From NCBI RefSeq assembly GCF_011772445.1, contig NZ_WVZN01000036.1, forward strand, positions 109,885-160,330: a DNA stretch of 50,446 bases. The letters run 5' to 3'. Positions 29,479-38,759 of the stretch are shown piece after piece. A program made the position numbers and the translations under genes. Every line of letters begins with the position of its first letter. Positions within the stretch are counted from its first letter, which is position 1. The notes beneath the pieces were generated by a model. That model saw only the letters and a list, made by a program, of their open reading frames with translations, was not told the DNA's origin and did not search any database. This stretch comes from Hydrogenophaga sp. (GTDB taxonomy: Bacteria; Pseudomonadota; Gammaproteobacteria; Burkholderiales; Burkholderiaceae_C).

Positions 29479-30233
29479 CACGCGGGGTTGGGGATATCGA
29501 TGAAGTGGTGCTCGATGCCCAGCGCCGAGGCCACGTGGGTGGCGACGGCGGGCGCGCCGTAGCGCTCGCTGGCGTGGTGCCCGCAGGCCAGGAAGGCCAC
29601 GCCGCACTCCCGGGCGTAGTGCGCCTGGGGCTCAGAGATCTCGCCGGTGATGAAGGCGTCGACGCCGGCCGCGATGGCGGCCTCGAAGTAGCCTTGCGCC
29701 CCGCCCGTGCACAGGCCGATGCGGCGCACTGTGTGCCCCGGCGGCCCCACCAGCGTGACCGGACGGCCCACAGCCTGTTCCACGTGCGCCGCCAGCGACT
29801 CGGCCGGTGCCGCCGGGCGCTGGCCCACGAAGCCGAGCCACTGATCGCCGAAGCGCACGCCATCCTCCAACGCGATGTCCAGCACGCGGGCGAGCTGCGC
29901 GTTGTTGCCCAGTGTGGGGTGGGCGTCCAGCGGGAGGTGATAGGCGATCAGGTTGATGTCGTGCGCCAGCAGCCGCGACAGACGCTGCTTCATCCACCCC
30001 GTCACGCGCCCGTCCTGGCCGCGCCAGAACAGGCCGTGGTGCACCAGGATGGCATCCGCCTTCGCCTCGATCGCGGCCTCGATCAGCGCCAGGCTGGCGG
30101 TCACGCCGCTGATCAGCCGGCGGATCTCGAGGCGGCCCTCGACCTGCAGCCCGTTGGGTCCATAGTCCTTGAACTGCGCAGGCTGCAGCAGGGTGTCGAA
30201 GGCGTGAACCAGCGTGTCTCGGGAGGTGCTCAT
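29478..30233 (-). CDS. NIF3-like dinuclear metal-binding protein (YbgI/DUF34)
   Basis: A 251-residue NIF3 family protein; homologues form a toroidal hexamer with a dinuclear metal site, and some are implicated in GTP cyclohydrolase-related or metal-insertion roles. Metal-ligand motifs are visible: AILVHHGLFW (His-His), AYHLPLDAHP, and the C-terminal GHHASERYG. The ATG at 30233 gives MSTSRDTLVHAFDTLL. It is coupled to pdxA (TGATG) and divergent from the DegS-like protease. The cellular role is not established. Confidence 0.9.
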   Translation of the reverse strand: MSTSRDTLVHAFDTLLQPAQFKDYGPNGLQVEGRLEIRRLISGVTASLALIEAAIEAKADAILVHHGLFWRGQDGRVTGWMKQRLSRLLAHDINLIAYHLPLDAHPTLGNNAQLARVLDIALEDGVRFGDQWLGFVGQRPAAPAESLAAHVEQAVGRPVTLVGPPGHTVRRIGLCTGGAQGYFEAAIAAGVDAFITGEISEPQAHYARECGVAFLACGHHASERYGAPAVATHVASALGIEHHFIDIPNPA

Positions 30234-30326
30234 GCGGCGCGGCGGCTTGAAAAACGGCATTCTGACAGCCACATCTCCACCAGCCGAATGCGGGACAATT
30301 CCCCACTTTCCTTCGCCGACTCTCTC

Positions 30327-31481
30327 ATGAAACGACTCTGGCTCGTGTTTGCCCAAACCGTCACCGTGCTGGTGGCGGTGCTCTTCGTTGTGGCCACGCT
30401 GCAGCCGCAGTGGTTGGGCCGGCGTTCGCTGCCGTCGGTGGTGCCGGTGTTCGAGGCCCCTTCCAGCGCCCCGCCTCCCGCCGATCCGGGGACCTTGAGC
30501 CTGCGTGCGGCGGCCAAGATCGCTGCGCCCGCCGTCGTGAGCATCAACACCAGCAAGGCGCCAGCCAACAACCCCCACAGCGTCGACCCCTGGTTCCGCT
30601 TCTTCTTCGGCGACCAGCTCAACAACCAGCCGCAGACCGGGCTGGGGTCGGGCGTCATCGTCAGCCCGGCCGGCTACGTGCTCACCAACAACCACGTCGT
30701 CGAGGAAGCCGACGAGATCCAGGTGAGCCTCAACGACGGCCGCCAGACCGTGGCCAAGGTCATCGGCACCGACCCCGAGACCGATCTCGCCGTGCTCAAG
30801 GTCGAACTGAGCGACCTGCCCGTCATTACCCTGGGCAACTCCGACGCGCTCCAGATCGGCGACCCGCTGCTGGCCATCGGCAACCCCTTCGGCGTGGGGC
30901 AGACCGTCACCAGCGGCATTGTCAGCGCGCTGGGCCGCACGCAACTGGGCATCAACACCTTCGAGAACTTCATCCAGACAGACGCGGCCATCAACCCGGG
31001 CAACTCGGGCGGCGCCCTGGTGGATGTGCAAGGCCACCTCATGGGCATCAACACCGCCATTTACTCGCGCTCGGGCGGCTCCATGGGGATCGGCTTCGCC
31101 ATTCCCACGTCCACCGCGCGCAGCGTGATGGAGGCGATCGTCAAGGAAGGCAAGGTCACGCGTGGCTGGATCGGCGTGGAGCCGCAGGACCTGACGCCCG
31201 AATTGGCGGAGAGTTTCGGCGTCGGCACGCGCAGCGGCGTCATCATCACGGGCGTGCTGCAGAACGGTCCCGCCGCGCAGGCGGGTATCCGCCCGGGCGA
31301 CGTCATCACCGCGGTCAAGGGCCAGGAGGTCAGGAACGTGCCGCAGCTCTTGGCGGCCGTGGCGGCGCTGCCGCCCGGTGAAAAAGCCCGCCTCGATGTC
31401 TTGCGGCGCGACGCATCGATGCAGATCGAGGTGACGCCAGGCCGTCGCAACCTCGCCCAGCAGGCCGCCAACCGGCGCTGA
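30327..31481 (+). CDS. DegS/HtrA-like periplasmic serine protease with one PDZ domain
   Basis: A 384-residue S1C protease. One N-terminal membrane anchor (about residues 8-26) is followed by a trypsin-like domain with catalytic His123 (NNHVV), Asp153 (ETDLAVLK) and Ser227 (GNSGGAL), then a single PDZ domain (about 275-370). Anchor plus single PDZ is the DegS layout, which in E. coli cleaves the anti-sigma factor RseA; DegP/MucD have two PDZ domains. Whether this one signals envelope stress or is general quality control is open. It converges on tatC with 22 nt between. Confidence 0.92.
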   Translation: MKRLWLVFAQTVTVLVAVLFVVATLQPQWLGRRSLPSVVPVFEAPSSAPPPADPGTLSLRAAAKIAAPAVVSINTSKAPANNPHSVDPWFRFFFGDQLNNQPQTGLGSGVIVSPAGYVLTNNHVVEEADEIQVSLNDGRQTVAKVIGTDPETDLAVLKVELSDLPVITLGNSDALQIGDPLLAIGNPFGVGQTVTSGIVSALGRTQLGINTFENFIQTDAAINPGNSGGALVDVQGHLMGINTAIYSRSGGSMGIGFAIPTSTARSVMEAIVKEGKVTRGWIGVEPQDLTPELAESFGVGTRSGVIITGVLQNGPAAQAGIRPGDVITAVKGQEVRNVPQLLAAVAALPPGEKARLDVLRRDASMQIEVTPGRRNLAQQAANRR

Positions 31482-31503
31482 ACCTGGCCACAGGGGCCGC
31501 CGT

Positions 31504-32301
31504 TCAGGACGCGGTCTTTTCGCCTTCGCCTTCTTCGTCCTCGGCCCGGGTGCGCTTGATGAAGACCTGCGCTCCCCAGATGCCGGCTTCGTAGAGCACG
31601 CACATCGGCACCGCCAATGCCAATTGCGAGATCACGTCGGGCGGCGTGACGACGGCGGCGATGATGAACGAGATGACGATGAAGTAGCCGCGGAAGTCCT
31701 TGAGCTTCTGCACGGAGACCATGCCCATCTTGACCAGCAGCACCACCACGATGGGCACCTGGAAGGCGAGGCCGAAGGCGAGGTACAGGCCCAGAATCGC
31801 CTCCACATAGGACGCGATGTCGGGCGTGGCCGCCACGCTGGCCGGCGTGAACTTCTGGATGAAGCCGAACATCTTGTCGAGCACGAAGAACTGCACGAAC
31901 GCGATGCCCGCATAGGCCAGCAAGCTGCCCAGGAAGATGAGCGGCACGGCGAATCGCTTCTCGTGGCTGTAGAGCCCGGGCGCAATGAAGGACCACAGCT
32001 GGTACATCCACCACGGCAGCGACAGCAGCACCGCGGCCATGGCCAGCACCTTCAGCGGCACGAAGAAGGGTGAGAACACGCCCACGGCGATCAGCCGGGC
32101 GTCGGGCGGCATGTGGGCGCGGATGGGAATGGCGATCAGGTCGATGAGGCCGCTCGGGCCGGGCCAGACCGCCAGGATGGCCATGCACACCGCCAGGCCG
32201 ATCACGCTGTAGAGCAGGCGGTCGCGCAGCTCCATCAGGTGCTGCACGAAGGGCTGTTCTGTACCGGCGAGTTCGTCGTCGGAATCGGGCTTGGTGGACA
32301 T
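31504..32301 (-). CDS. tatC: Twin-arginine translocase subunit TatC
   Basis: Polytopic inner-membrane subunit that recognises the twin-arginine signal together with TatB. 265 residues, six membrane segments, conserved N-terminal FVQHLMELRDRLL (signal-binding Glu-Leu-Arg), and SFFVPLK-like FSPFFVPLKV in the first periplasmic loop. The C-terminus is acidic (EDEEGEGEK). The ATG shares one base with the tatB stop. Rieske PetA in this window is one probable substrate. Confidence 0.97.
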   Translation of the reverse strand: MSTKPDSDDELAGTEQPFVQHLMELRDRLLYSVIGLAVCMAILAVWPGPSGLIDLIAIPIRAHMPPDARLIAVGVFSPFFVPLKVLAMAAVLLSLPWWMYQLWSFIAPGLYSHEKRFAVPLIFLGSLLAYAGIAFVQFFVLDKMFGFIQKFTPASVAATPDIASYVEAILGLYLAFGLAFQVPIVVVLLVKMGMVSVQKLKDFRGYFIVISFIIAAVVTPPDVISQLALAVPMCVLYEAGIWGAQVFIKRTRAEDEEGEGEKTAS

Positions 32302-32804
32302 CAGCGAGACGGGTTGGACGGGCGCGGGCGGAAGCGGGCCACGCGCGCGGCCCCCGACTGGGTGCGGGTGCGCACCCCCGTGCGCGCCTTGAACCACTGC
32401 GGCACGGCCTTCTGCTTGAGGCGGAAGTTCTTCTTGGGACGCGTGTAGACGGGGTACACCGGTTGCCCGATGGACTGCATGACGTCCGCCTCGGTCGGCT
32501 CGCGCAGCGTGTCACCCTCGAGGCCGGCCGTGGCGTCGGACCAGGATTTCTCGAACTCGTTGGTGGTGTCCTGCACGGAGGACTGCACGTCGCGCGCCGC
32601 CGTCTCCACCGAGTCCTTCATCTTCTTGAGCTCTTCGAGCTCCATGGACCGGTTGACCTCGGCCTTGACGTCGGCGACGTAACGCTGGGCCTTGCCCAGC
32701 AAGGCGCCCACCGTGCGGGCCACGCGCGGCAATTTCTCGGGGCCGATGACGACCAGCGCCACGGCACCGATGAGGGCCAGCTTGGAAATGCCGAGATCGA
32801 TCAT
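32301..32804 (-). CDS. tatB: Twin-arginine translocase subunit TatB
   Basis: A 167-residue TatB: single N-terminal membrane helix ([20 protein letters not shown]) with the [12 protein letters not shown] hinge, an amphipathic helix, and a long charged cytoplasmic tail. The tail ends in an Arg-rich segment ([15 protein letters not shown]). TatB with TatC forms the signal-peptide receptor. It is preceded by tatA (49-nt gap). Confidence 0.95.
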   Translation of the reverse strand: MIDLGISKLALIGAVALVVIGPEKLPRVARTVGALLGKAQRYVADVKAEVNRSMELEELKKMKDSVETAARDVQSSVQDTTNEFEKSWSDATAGLEGDTLREPTEADVMQSIGQPVYPVYTRPKKNFRLKQKAVPQWFKARTGVRTRTQSGAARVARFRPRPSNPSR

Positions 32805-32853
32805 GGGTCAGCCAGGACCGCGGCGTCCGCACCGGGCGCCGGGGTGGTTCACG

Positions 32854-33099
32854 TCAGCTTTTCTGCTTGGCTTCGACGTCGATGGTGCCCTTGTCGGTCG
32901 CGCTGTTCTGCGTGACCTGGGGGGCGGGGGTGCCGGTGGCGTCGGACGGGCCGTTCTGACCGCCCTCCTTCATGCCATCCTTGAAACCCTTGACGGCGCC
33001 ACCCAGGTCGGAGCCGATGTTCTTGAGTTTCTTGGTGCCGAACACCATGACCACGATGAGCAGCACGATGAGCCAGTGCCAGATGGAAAACGTACCCAT
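32854..33099 (-). CDS. tatA: Twin-arginine translocase subunit TatA
   Basis: An 81-residue pore-forming subunit with N-terminal helix [21 protein letters not shown], the [14 protein letters not shown] hinge, and an amphipathic helix ([14 protein letters not shown]). The tail is short and polar. It is the first tat gene, 107 nt after the HIT gene; a palindrome and a -10-like box lie in that gap, so tatABC may have its own promoter. Confidence 0.96.
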   Translation of the reverse strand: MGTFSIWHWLIVLLIVVMVFGTKKLKNIGSDLGGAVKGFKDGMKEGGQNGPSDATGTPAPQVTQNSATDKGTIDVEAKQKS

Positions 33100-33143
33100 G
33101 TCAATCTCCAGAGAGGTGGGGTGAGCGCGCGCGCAATGCTGGG

Positions 33144-33184
33144 ATTCTAAGCCGCGGCCCGGGGTTCAACCGGTTGTCCCGGGG
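33144..33184 (-). promoter_or_regulatory. Possible tatA promoter with overlapping palindrome
   Basis: Minus strand -10-like TAGAAT (33149-33144). A large inverted repeat lies at its -35 position: perfect 10-bp core CAACCGGTTG (33167-33176) flanked by CCCGGGG arms (33158-33164 and 33178-33184). No good -35 hexamer at 17 nt. It could be an operator or activator site; alternatively, the arms form an RNA hairpin. Confidence 0.4.
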
Positions 33185-33206
33185 ATGCCGCAGAGGACCG
33201 GATGGA

Positions 33207-33572
33207 TCAGCCCTTGGCCCAGGGGCGAGGACCGCCGATCACGTGGATGTGCAAGTGGTGGACCTCCTGTCCGCCCTCTTGACCCGTGTTGCACACGATG
33301 CGAAATCCACCCTCGGGATAGGGGTTGCAGCCCTGCTCCATGGCCAGCTTCGGGGCCAGGGTCAGCATGCGGCCCATCAGGCGCTCGTGTTCGGGACCGA
33401 CCTGTGCCATCGACGGGATGTGCACCTTGGGCACCATGAGGAAATGCACGGGCGCCCAGGGGTGGATGTCGTGGAAGGCAAACAGGTCCTCGTCCTCGTA
33501 CACCCGGCGGGACGGGATCTGGCCGGCAACGATCTTGCAAAAAACGCAGTTGGGGTCGTGCTGAGCGCTCAT
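33207..33572 (-). CDS. hinT: HIT-family purine nucleoside phosphoramidase (HinT-like)
   Basis: A 121-residue histidine-triad protein with catalytic motif HHLHIHVIGG near the C-terminus and an N-terminal CVFCKIVAGQIPS with two Cys that, with later His residues, may bind zinc. HinT enzymes hydrolyse AMP-lysine and other nucleoside phosphoramidates. It is embedded between the his genes and tatA and starts 7 nt after the preceding small membrane protein gene. Confidence 0.93.
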   Translation of the reverse strand: MSAQHDPNCVFCKIVAGQIPSRRVYEDEDLFAFHDIHPWAPVHFLMVPKVHIPSMAQVGPEHERLMGRMLTLAPKLAMEQGCNPYPEGGFRIVCNTGQEGGQEVHHLHIHVIGGPRPWAKG

Positions 33573-33579
33573 GGGGGCC

Positions 33580-33969
33580 TTATTGCGGCATGGGGCGGTT
33601 GGCGTTCATGTTCACCATGCCCCGGACGATGCGGTAGAGGAACCAGATGGAGATCAGGCACCAGGCGATCCAGCCCGGCACGAAGAGCAGCAGCCACAAG
33701 GGAATGGTCACCACGTACAGGATGGCGGCCCAGATGACCGAACGGATGCGCCAGGAGAAGTGGCTGGCTTGCCAGGTGCCCACAGCCTCGTCCCGCTTCA
33801 CCAGGTCGATGATCAGCGCCACGATGAGCAGCGCAACGCCGGGCTGGGCCGAAGGCAGCACCGCGCCCACCGCCACGATGAGGTGCAGGATGTAACTGAG
33901 CCAGCCCACGCTCTTGAGCGATTGGGCTTTCTCGTTGTCGGTGGTGTCCACATCGATCACGTCGCTCAT
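33580..33969 (-). CDS. Small inner-membrane protein (DUF4870-like)
   Basis: A 129-residue protein with about three hydrophobic segments: around 22-38 and 42-56, then 75-115, which may cross twice. The pattern and the phrase SYILHLIVAVGAV resemble DUF4870 proteins. Function is unknown. The N-terminus is polar and acidic (MSDVIDVDTTDNEK). It starts 4 nt after the hisE stop and is followed 7 nt later by the HIT gene, so it is co-transcribed with the his cluster. Confidence 0.75.
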   Translation of the reverse strand: MSDVIDVDTTDNEKAQSLKSVGWLSYILHLIVAVGAVLPSAQPGVALLIVALIIDLVKRDEAVGTWQASHFSWRIRSVIWAAILYVVTIPLWLLLFVPGWIAWCLISIWFLYRIVRGMVNMNANRPMPQ

Positions 33970-33973
33970 GGTC

Positions 33974-34342
33974 TCACTCCTTCGCTTCGCGTTCGCGCAC
34001 CTTGCGCAGGGCCTTCTCTTCCAGTCCGCTCAGGCCTTCGCGGCGCACCAGCTCGGCCACCACATCGGCCGGCCCCAGGCCGAAGTGGGCCAGGGCGATC
34101 ATGCTGTGGAACCACAGGTCGGCGGTCTCGTTCACCAGCTTCTGACGGTCGGTGCCGCCGTGTTCCAGGTCCTTGGCGGCCATCACGGCCTCGGTGGCCT
34201 CTTCGCCAATCTTCTTGAGGAAGGCCTCGGGTCCCTTGTGCAACAGGCGCGCGACGTAGCTCTTCTCGGGATCGCCGCCGTTCGCCGGCTTGCGGCTCTC
34301 GATCACGGCAGCCAGGCGGGCCAGGTCGTCGGTACTGGTCAT
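33974..34342 (-). CDS. hisE: Phosphoribosyl-ATP pyrophosphatase
   Basis: Second step of histidine synthesis: PR-ATP to PR-AMP. A 122-residue MazG-like all-alpha protein with the metal-binding [12 protein letters not shown] and NETADLWFH motifs. It is a separate protein, not fused to HisI as in E. coli. It follows hisI by 4 nt. Confidence 0.96.
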   Translation of the reverse strand: MTSTDDLARLAAVIESRKPANGGDPEKSYVARLLHKGPEAFLKKIGEEATEAVMAAKDLEHGGTDRQKLVNETADLWFHSMIALAHFGLGPADVVAELVRREGLSGLEEKALRKVREREAKE

Positions 34343-34346
34343 AGGG

Positions 34347-34735
34347 CTATCTGTAGATGGATTCCGGGTCTTTCAAGACCGGTTCCACGGTGACCCAATG
34401 GCCATTCTCGTGGCGCTGGAAGAAGCAACTGTGTCGGCCCGTGTGGCAGGCGATGCCGGGCTCGTGTCCGAGCTGGGTGACCTTGAGCAGCACCACGTCG
34501 TTGTCGCAGTCCAGGCGGATCTCGCGCACCGTCTGCACGTGGCCGGACTCCTCGCCCTTGAACCAGAGCTTGCCGCGCGAGCGGCTGAAGTAGACGGCGC
34601 GGCCCAGTTCGGCCGTCTTCTGCAGGGCCTCGCGGTTCATCCAGGCGAACATCAACACATCGCCAGTGGCGGCCTCCTGCGCGATCACGGGCACCAGCCC
34701 CTGATCGTCCCACTTCACGGCGTCGAGCCAGTCCA

Positions 34736-34739
<4 letters not shown>
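34347..34739 (-). CDS. hisI: Phosphoribosyl-AMP cyclohydrolase
   Basis: Third step: opens the purine ring of PR-AMP. A 130-residue zinc enzyme with the [11 protein letters not shown] metal segment and the ligands in [12 protein letters not shown]. Not fused to HisE. The ATG overlaps the hisF stop by 4 nt (ATGA). Confidence 0.97.
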
Positions 34740-35497
<758 letters not shown>

Positions 35498-35510
35498 CAG
35501 GCCGCGGCGC

Positions 35511-35580
35511 CGGGCCGCCCCAAGCAAGGCCGCACCCCCTCGGGGGGCAGCGAATACACGAAGTGAGGAGCGTGGGGGTG
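35511..35580 (-). repeat. Comamonadaceae-type intergenic repeat between hisA and hisF
   Basis: GC-rich element with CCCCCTCGGGGGG at its centre and, read on the minus strand, CACCCCCACGCTCCTCACTT at one end and GGGGCGGCCCG at the other. From memory, closely similar elements recur between genes in Comamonadaceae chromosomes; only this copy is visible here. It can fold into a stable hairpin. Confidence 0.55.
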
Positions 35581-35585
35581 CATGT

Positions 35586-36326
35586 TCATCCGTTCAAATC
35601 GTCCGCGAGCTTCTGTGCCGCCTCGAAATCGAGGTCGCCGCTGTAGATGGAACGCCCGCAGATCACGCCCTCGACGCCTTCCTCCTCCACCGCGCAGAGC
35701 TTGCGGATGTCTTCGAGGTTGGACAGGCCACCCGAGGCGATGACGGGGATGGACAGCGACTGCGCGAGCTTGACCGTGGCCTCGATGTTGATGCCGCTGA
35801 GCATGCCGTCGCGGCCGATGTCGGTATAGACGATGGACTCGACGCCGTAGTCCTCGAACTTCTTGCCCAGATCGACCACCTCGTGGCCGGTGAGCTTGCT
35901 CCAGCCATCGGTGGCGACCTTGCCGTCCTTGGCGTCCAGGCCCACGATGATGTGGCCGCCGAACGCGGTGCAGGCGTCCTGCAGGAAACCCGGGTTCTTC
36001 ACCGCCGCGGTGCCGATGATCACGTAGCGCAGCCCGGCGTCGAGGTAGCGCTCGATGGTGTCGAGGTCGCGGATGCCACCGCCGAGCTGCACATCCACCT
36101 CGCTGCCCACCTCCTTGAGGATGGCGCGGATGGCCTGCTCGTTCCTGGGTTTGCCCGCGAAGGCGCCGTTCAGGTCCACCAAGTGCACGCGGCGCGCGCC
36201 CTTGTCGACCCAGTTGCGCGCCATGGCGGCCGGGTCCTCACTGAACACCGTGGATTGGTCCATGTCGCCCTGTTTGAGGCGAACACAGTGGCCGTCCTTG
36301 AGGTCGATGGCGGGAATCAGCAGCAT
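35586..36326 (-). CDS. hisA: ProFAR isomerase (HisA)
   Basis: Amadori isomerisation of ProFAR to PRFAR. 246-residue TIM barrel with catalytic Asp in [16 protein letters not shown] (Asp8) and in [12 protein letters not shown] (about Asp130), plus the paired phosphate sites LGGGIR and ASGGLSN. It follows hisH by 27 nt. Confidence 0.97.
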   Translation of the reverse strand: MLLIPAIDLKDGHCVRLKQGDMDQSTVFSEDPAAMARNWVDKGARRVHLVDLNGAFAGKPRNEQAIRAILKEVGSEVDVQLGGGIRDLDTIERYLDAGLRYVIIGTAAVKNPGFLQDACTAFGGHIIVGLDAKDGKVATDGWSKLTGHEVVDLGKKFEDYGVESIVYTDIGRDGMLSGINIEATVKLAQSLSIPVIASGGLSNLEDIRKLCAVEEEGVEGVICGRSIYSGDLDFEAAQKLADDLNG

Positions 36327-36353
36327 GGTCGTGGGCGGGCGCTGGCGCGCGGC

Positions 36354-37013
36354 TCAGGGGTTCCAGTGGAGGAAATTGCGGTAGAGCGCAAGACCCTGGT
36401 CAGCGCTCTTCTCGGGGTGGAATTGGGTCGCAAAAATGTTATCGCGCGCAATGGCCGCTGCAAAGCGACCACCGTAATCGGTTTCGCCGACCACGTGCTC
36501 GGGCCGTTCGGGCCGAGCGAAGTAACTGTGCACGAAATAGAAGTAGGCGCCATCGTCGATGCCCGCCCACAACGGGTGCACGCCGCGCCCCAGGTCGTGA
36601 AACACACGGTTCCAGCCCATCTGGGGCACCTTGTAGCGGCTGCCGTCGGGCTGGCGGCGGCCTTCCAGCTGGAAACGCACCACCCCGCCGGGAATGAGGC
36701 CCAGGCCATCGGTGGGGCCTTCGTCGCTGCGGTCCAGCAGCATCTGCATCCCCACGCAGACGCCGAACAGCGGCTTGTTCGCGCAGGCGTGCAGCACGGC
36801 GTCCTTCAGGCCCGAGGCCGCGAGCGCGCGCATGCAGTCGCCCATGTGGCCCTGGCCGGGCAGTACCACGCGCTCGGCAGCCATCACCTCCTCAGGGCGT
36901 TGTGTGACGACGACCTCCACACCGCTGCCCTGAGCGGCGTGCAGCACCGCCTGGGAAACCGAGCGCAGGTTTCCGCTCTCGTAGTCGACGACGGCGACCG
37001 TCCTGGCTTTCAT
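36354..37013 (-). CDS. hisH: Imidazole glycerol phosphate synthase, glutaminase subunit
   Basis: Class I glutamine amidotransferase that feeds ammonia to HisF. 219 residues. Nucleophile Cys86 in [10 protein letters not shown], and His/Glu of the triad in TQFHPEKS near the C-terminus; the oxyanion strand is [12 protein letters not shown]. The ATG at 37013 gives [15 protein letters not shown]; the open frame further upstream overlaps hisB and is rejected. Confidence 0.97.
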   Translation of the reverse strand: MKARTVAVVDYESGNLRSVSQAVLHAAQGSGVEVVVTQRPEEVMAAERVVLPGQGHMGDCMRALAASGLKDAVLHACANKPLFGVCVGMQMLLDRSDEGPTDGLGLIPGGVVRFQLEGRRQPDGSRYKVPQMGWNRVFHDLGRGVHPLWAGIDDGAYFYFVHSYFARPERPEHVVGETDYGGRFAAAIARDNIFATQFHPEKSADQGLALYRNFLHWNP

Positions 37014-37032
37014 CACGCGGGAAACGGAGGGT

Positions 37033-37662
37033 TCAGAGCGAACCTTTGGTGGAAGGAATCGCGTCGCCCAGGCGCGGGTCGCGTTCGAGGGCGAAGCGCA
37101 CGGCGCGCGCGAAGGCCTTGAACACGGTCTCGGCCTGGTGGTGCGCGTTCTCACCGTGCAGGTTGTCCACGTGCAGCGTGACACCGGCGTGGTTGACGAA
37201 TCCCTGGAAGAACTCGTAGGTGAGCTGGGTGTCGAACGCGCCGATCATGCCGGCCTTGAACGGCACGCGCATGTGCAGACCGGGGCGCCCGGAGAAGTCG
37301 ATCACCACGCGCGAGAGCGCTTCGTCGAGCGGCACGTAGGCATGGCCGTAGCGGCGGATGCCCTTCTTGTCGCCCACGGCCTTGGCGAAGGCCTGGCCCA
37401 GGGTGATGCCCACGTCTTCCACCGTGTGGTGGCCATCGATGTGCAGGTCGCCCTTGGCGATGATTTCCAGGTCGATCAGGCCATGGCGGGCGATCTGATC
37501 GAGCATGTGGTCGAAAAAGCCGATACCGGTGGACAGCACGGCCACGCCGGCGCCGTCGAGGTTGATGCGCACACCGATCTGGGTCTCGTTGGTGTTGCGC
37601 TGCACCTGGGCGGCACGGTCATTGGGGCCCGGGACGGGGAAAACGGGCGGGGTGGAAGTCAT
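37033..37662 (-). CDS. hisB: Imidazoleglycerol-phosphate dehydratase
   Basis: Dehydrates IGP to imidazole acetol phosphate. 209 residues, with the manganese-binding [14 protein letters not shown] and [11 protein letters not shown] motifs in the first half and a second HHxxE-type site (GENAHHQAE) in the second. It is the monofunctional form; the histidinol-phosphate phosphatase fused in E. coli HisB is absent and must be encoded elsewhere. The ATG overlaps the hisC stop by 4 nt. Confidence 0.97.
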   Translation of the reverse strand: MTSTPPVFPVPGPNDRAAQVQRNTNETQIGVRINLDGAGVAVLSTGIGFFDHMLDQIARHGLIDLEIIAKGDLHIDGHHTVEDVGITLGQAFAKAVGDKKGIRRYGHAYVPLDEALSRVVIDFSGRPGLHMRVPFKAGMIGAFDTQLTYEFFQGFVNHAGVTLHVDNLHGENAHHQAETVFKAFARAVRFALERDPRLGDAIPSTKGSL

Positions 37663-38759
37663 AGGGCGGTTTGCAGGGCCTGGAGGAGCCGGGCGTTCTC
37701 GTCGGGCGTGCCCACGGTGAGCCGCAGGCATTGGGCCAGCAGCGGGTGCATTTTAGAAACATTCTTCACGAGCACGCCCTGGGCCTTGAGCCCGTCGAAG
37801 GCGCGCTGTGCGTCGGGCACGCGCACGAGCACCATGTTGGCTTCGCTCGGGAAGGGCGTGACACCCGGCAGCCGCGCCAGCGCGGCCATCAGCGCCTCGC
37901 GCTGTTCGCGGATCACGGCCGCCTGCTGCGCGAACACCTCGGCGTGTTCCAGCGCGAACAACGCGCACTCGGCGTTGAGCGCGCTCACGTTGTAGGGCGG
38001 GCGCAGCTTGTCCACCTCCTGAACCAGGGCCGCGGGGCCCACGAGGTAGCCGATGCGCACGCCAGCCAGGCCGAACTTGGACAGCGTGCGCATGAGCAGC
38101 ACGTGGGCGTTGTCCTGCGGCCGGGCGCGCATCTCGTCGAGCCAGGTGTGACTCGAGAAGGGCTGGTAGGCCTCGTCCACCACCACCAGGCCGCCGAAGG
38201 CAGCGGCCTCGGCGATGAGGCGGCGCATGACGTCCGGGTCGAAGCGATTGGCCGTGGGGTTGTTCGGATAGGCGAGGTACGTGATGGCCGGGCGGTGCGC
38301 GCGCATCGCGGCCAGCATGGCCGGCTCGTCAAGCTCGAAGTCGGCGGTGAGCGGCACGCCATGAAAGCCCAGGCCCTGCAACTGCGCGCTCATGGCGTAC
38401 ATCACGAAGCCGGGCACGGGCGCCAGCACGCTCGCGCCGGGCAGGTCACAGCCCATGGCCAGCAGCGAAATGAGTTCGTCGGAGCCGTTGCCCAGCATCA
38501 GTGCCTGACCGGCCGGCAGATCGACGAATCGCTCCAGGGCGCGCTTGAGTTCGTCCACGCGCGCGCCGGGGTAGCGGTTGATGGCCACGGCGCCCAGGCG
38601 CCGGCCCAGCTCGGCCTGCAGTTCGTGCGGCAACGCGAACGGGTTCTCCATCGCATCGAGCTTGAGCATGCCGGCCGAGTCCTGGATGGCGTAGGCCTGC
38701 ATGGACTGGATGTCCCGGCGGATGCGCGCCAGCGGCTGGGGCTTGAGGGCGCTGTTCAT
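37659..38759 (-). CDS. hisC: Histidinol-phosphate aminotransferase
   Basis: PLP enzyme converting imidazole acetol phosphate and glutamate to histidinol phosphate. 366 residues, fold type I. The [12 protein letters not shown] and VVDEAYQPF segments bind the cofactor, and the PLP-lysine lies in [15 protein letters not shown] (about residue 230). Its ATG overlaps the hisD stop by 4 nt. Confidence 0.97.
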   Translation of the reverse strand: MNSALKPQPLARIRRDIQSMQAYAIQDSAGMLKLDAMENPFALPHELQAELGRRLGAVAINRYPGARVDELKRALERFVDLPAGQALMLGNGSDELISLLAMGCDLPGASVLAPVPGFVMYAMSAQLQGLGFHGVPLTADFELDEPAMLAAMRAHRPAITYLAYPNNPTANRFDPDVMRRLIAEAAAFGGLVVVDEAYQPFSSHTWLDEMRARPQDNAHVLLMRTLSKFGLAGVRIGYLVGPAALVQEVDKLRPPYNVSALNAECALFALEHAEVFAQQAAVIREQREALMAALARLPGVTPFPSEANMVLVRVPDAQRAFDGLKAQGVLVKNVSKMHPLLAQCLRLTVGTPDENARLLQALQTAL

